Assembly (NCBI RefSeq): GCF_003367175.1
Contig: NZ_QRGA01000025.1
Coordinates: 1 to 64,000 of the forward strand
Reading direction: 5' to 3'
DNA: 64,000 nt
From: Trinickia dinghuensis
GTDB taxonomy: Bacteria; Pseudomonadota; Gammaproteobacteria; Burkholderiales; Burkholderiaceae
Every line of letters starts with the position of its first letter. The first letter of the stretch is position 1. The translations under genes were made by a program, and so were the position numbers. This document shows, piece after piece, positions 62,111 to 64,000 of the stretch. The notes beneath the pieces are model-generated. The model worked only from the letters and a program-made list of their open reading frames with translations. It had not been told where the DNA came from and did no database searches.

Positions 62111-63055
62111 ATGAACGTGTCCCCACTTGTCGAGAGCGAATTCGCCTCGTCCGTGATGGCGGTGCCGCCGCTCGCGCGCCGCGCCGATTTGTCGATCGAT
62201 GTCGCGGAAAACCAAAAGCTGATCCGCCACATCGAAGCCGGCGGCGTGCGCACGCTGCTTTACGGCGGCAACGCGAACTTCTATCACGTGCCCGTCAGCG
62301 AATATCGCGACTTGCTCGACATGCTCGCCGACAGCGCGGCGCCGACCACGCGCGTGATTCCGTCGATCGGCCCCGACTACGGCAAGATGCTCGACCAGGC
62401 GCGCATTCTTTCCCAAACGTCGTACCGCACGGCGATGGTGCTGCCGTTCGCGAATTTCGCGACTCCGTCCGGCGTAGAAGCCGGGCTCACGCGCATTTCC
62501 GATGCGGCCGGCATTCCGCTCACGCTGTATGTGAAGAGCGAGCAATATGTCGACGTCGATACGCTGGCCCGGCTCGTCGACCGCGGCACGCTGGCCGCCG
62601 TGAAATACGCGATCGAGCGTGACGATCCTTCGAACGACCCGTACTTGCGCCGTCTGCTGCAAAGCGTGAATCCGGCCCGCGTCGTGTCGGGCATGGGCGA
62701 AGGCCCGGCCGTGATTCATTTGCGCGATTTCGGCTTGGCCGCGTGGACGACGGGTTCGGGCTGTATCGCGTCGCACGCGGTTGCCGAACTCATGCGCGCG
62801 ATTCGCGAGTCGCGCGCGGCCGATACGCAGCGGCTTTATGACGCCTTCATGCCGCTCGAGACGCTGCGCGAGGACATCTCGCTGATCCGCGTGCTGCATG
62901 ACGCGGTGACGTTCTCGGGGGTTGCCGACATGGGCACCATCCTGCCGCTGCTCAGCGAGACGCCCAAAGTCCACCATGCGGCGGTGCGCGCGGCGGCCGA
63001 GGCATTGCTCGCGTTCGAGCGCGGCGTGCGCGCCGAACACGGCATTGCCGCTTGA
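62111..63055 (+). CDS. DapA-superfamily aldolase/dehydratase, atypical
   Basis: A 314-residue class I aldolase-like protein. The Schiff-base Lys is probably in [12 protein letters not shown] and the Tyr in [12 protein letters not shown]. The usual TTGE carboxylate-binding motif is replaced by [11 protein letters not shown]. It is followed by an aldehyde dehydrogenase of the 2-oxoglutarate semialdehyde type, so it may make that semialdehyde from a deoxy sugar acid or hydroxyproline product. The neighbouring GH28 favours the sugar acid. Confidence 0.8.
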   Translation: MNVSPLVESEFASSVMAVPPLARRADLSIDVAENQKLIRHIEAGGVRTLLYGGNANFYHVPVSEYRDLLDMLADSAAPTTRVIPSIGPDYGKMLDQARILSQTSYRTAMVLPFANFATPSGVEAGLTRISDAAGIPLTLYVKSEQYVDVDTLARLVDRGTLAAVKYAIERDDPSNDPYLRRLLQSVNPARVVSGMGEGPAVIHLRDFGLAAWTTGSGCIASHAVAELMRAIRESRAADTQRLYDAFMPLETLREDISLIRVLHDAVTFSGVADMGTILPLLSETPKVHHAAVRAAAEALLAFERGVRAEHGIAA

Positions 63056-63083
63056 CGGCGCGCGTTTCGGCTACGGAGGCATG

Positions 63084-64000
63084 ATGCGGATTGCAGGCGA
63101 GATGTTGTTGGGTGCGTCGTCCGTGCGGGGAACGCAAGGCGCGATGCGTGCGGTCGACCCGGCGGGCAACCGCGAGATCGAACCGTCGTTCGGCATGGGC
63201 GGCGCGGCTGAAGTCGAGCGCGCATGCGCGTTGGCCGCGCAAGCGTTCGATGCGTTCAGGGCGGCGCCGCACGACACCCGCGCGCGTTTGCTCGAGGCGA
63301 TTGCCGAGAACATCGCCGCGCTCGGCGATCTGCTGATCGAGCGTGCCCAGAGCGAATCCGCGCTGCCGAAGGCGCGTCTCGAGGGCGAGCGCGCGCGCAC
63401 GGTCGGCCAGCTCAAGCTGTTCGCCGCGCTCGTGCGCGACGGGCGGTGGTGCGGGGCGGTGCTCGATTCGGCGCTGCCCGAGCGCAAGCCGATGCCGCGT
63501 TCGGATCTGCGTTCGCAACGGATTGCCGTCGGCCCGGTGGCCGTTTTCGGCTCGAGCAACTTCCCGCTCGCGTTTTCCGTTGCCGGAGGCGACACGGCAT
63601 CTGCGCTCGCGGCCGGATGCCCCGTCGTCGTGAAGGCGCATCCCGCGCATCTGGGCACGTCCGAACTCGTCGGCCGCGCGGTCCAGAAGGCGGTCGCCGA
63701 CGTCGGCCTGCCCGAAGGCGTGTTCTCGCTCGTGATCGGTGCGGGTAACGCCATCGGCGAGGCCCTCGTTGCGCATCCGGCGATCAAGGCCGTAGGCTTC
63801 ACGGGCTCGCGCCACGGCGGCCTCGCTTTGATGAAGATCGCCGCCTCGCGGCACGAGCCGATTCCCGTCTACGCCGAAATGAGCAGCGTGAACCCGATGT
63901 TCTTGCTGCCCGCAGCGCTTGCCGGCCGCACGGAAGCGCTCGCCCGCGGGTTCGTCGACTCGTTGACGCTGGGCGTCGGCCAGTTCTGCACGAATCCCGG
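63084..64000 (+). CDS. 2-oxoglutarate semialdehyde dehydrogenase-type enzyme, 3' end missing
   Basis: 305 codons before the right edge. [44 protein letters not shown] and the catalytic Cys in [10 protein letters not shown] are visible; this is the KGSADH branch of the aldehyde dehydrogenases. ATG 63084 has GGAGG 4 bases before it, better placed than the adjoining ATG 63081. It lies 28 bp after the DapA-type gene, so they form one operon. Confidence 0.85.
   Translation, partial: MRIAGEMLLGASSVRGTQGAMRAVDPAGNREIEPSFGMGGAAEVERACALAAQAFDAFRAAPHDTRARLLEAIAENIAALGDLLIERAQSESALPKARLEGERARTVGQLKLFAALVRDGRWCGAVLDSALPERKPMPRSDLRSQRIAVGPVAVFGSSNFPLAFSVAGGDTASALAAGCPVVVKAHPAHLGTSELVGRAVQKAVADVGLPEGVFSLVIGAGNAIGEALVAHPAIKAVGFTGSRHGGLALMKIAASRHEPIPVYAEMSSVNPMFLLPAALAGRTEALARGFVDSLTLGVGQFCTNP

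Overview
The window is high-GC DNA with the gene content and gene order of a Burkholderiaceae chromosome (Burkholderia, Paraburkholderia or Trinickia type; inference from recognisable proteins such as ClpS/ClpA, NadABC, Icd, LivHMGF and OmpC-type porins, not from a search). No rRNA, tRNA, insertion sequence, prophage or CRISPR array was recognised. Most of it is ordinary housekeeping DNA with two or three accessory catabolic islands.

Layout. 1-869: 3' part of a secreted Gly/Ser-repeat protein, running off the left edge. 1328-7102: a peptide-type ABC importer operon (solute-binding protein, two permeases, one fused double ATPase), all minus. 7418-11494: stand-alone elongation factor G, a DUF192 exported protein, a small Lys/Ala/His-rich exported protein and a pseudouridine synthase, all minus. 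11962-13218: isocitrate dehydrogenase. 13531-21885: a minus-strand sugar island (LacI regulator, then binding protein, two permeases, GH1 beta-glucosidase, ATPase, porin) with four copies of one LacI-type palindrome. 22066-24039: a divergent unrecognised lipoprotein. 24249-34074: cold-shock protein, clpS-clpA, dut, coaBC, lspA, ileS, ribF. 34227-39139: purN, RNA methyltransferase, MscS channel, DesA-type desaturase. 39309-43105: nadA-nadC facing nadB. 43283-46484: rpmB-rpmG, radC, fkpB-like, ispH. 46485-47659: about 1.2 kb with no convincing gene but with a promoter-like site and a clear terminator. 47660-52572: complete branched-chain amino acid importer livHMGF-livJ. 52777-57475: ArgD-type aminotransferase, ferredoxin-type reductase, SDR-like protein, small membrane protein, RsuA. 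57648-59502: a putative copper cluster (Met/His-rich DUF2946-like protein, outer-membrane-type protein, CopC). 59599-64000: GH28 polygalacturonase divergent from a DapA-superfamily enzyme and an aldehyde dehydrogenase that runs off the right edge.

How the genes fit together. The sugar island looks self-contained: porin for outer-membrane entry, binding protein plus permeases plus ATPase for uptake, GH1 enzyme for cleavage, and a LacI protein whose probable operator lies before both itself and the operon. The right end suggests pectin or uronate use: an exported polygalacturonase shares a divergent promoter region with a lyase/dehydrogenase pair of the kind that makes 2-oxoglutarate via its semialdehyde. 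The most open items are the lipoprotein next to the LacI operator, the orphan transcription unit before livH, and the unusual DapA-superfamily enzyme.
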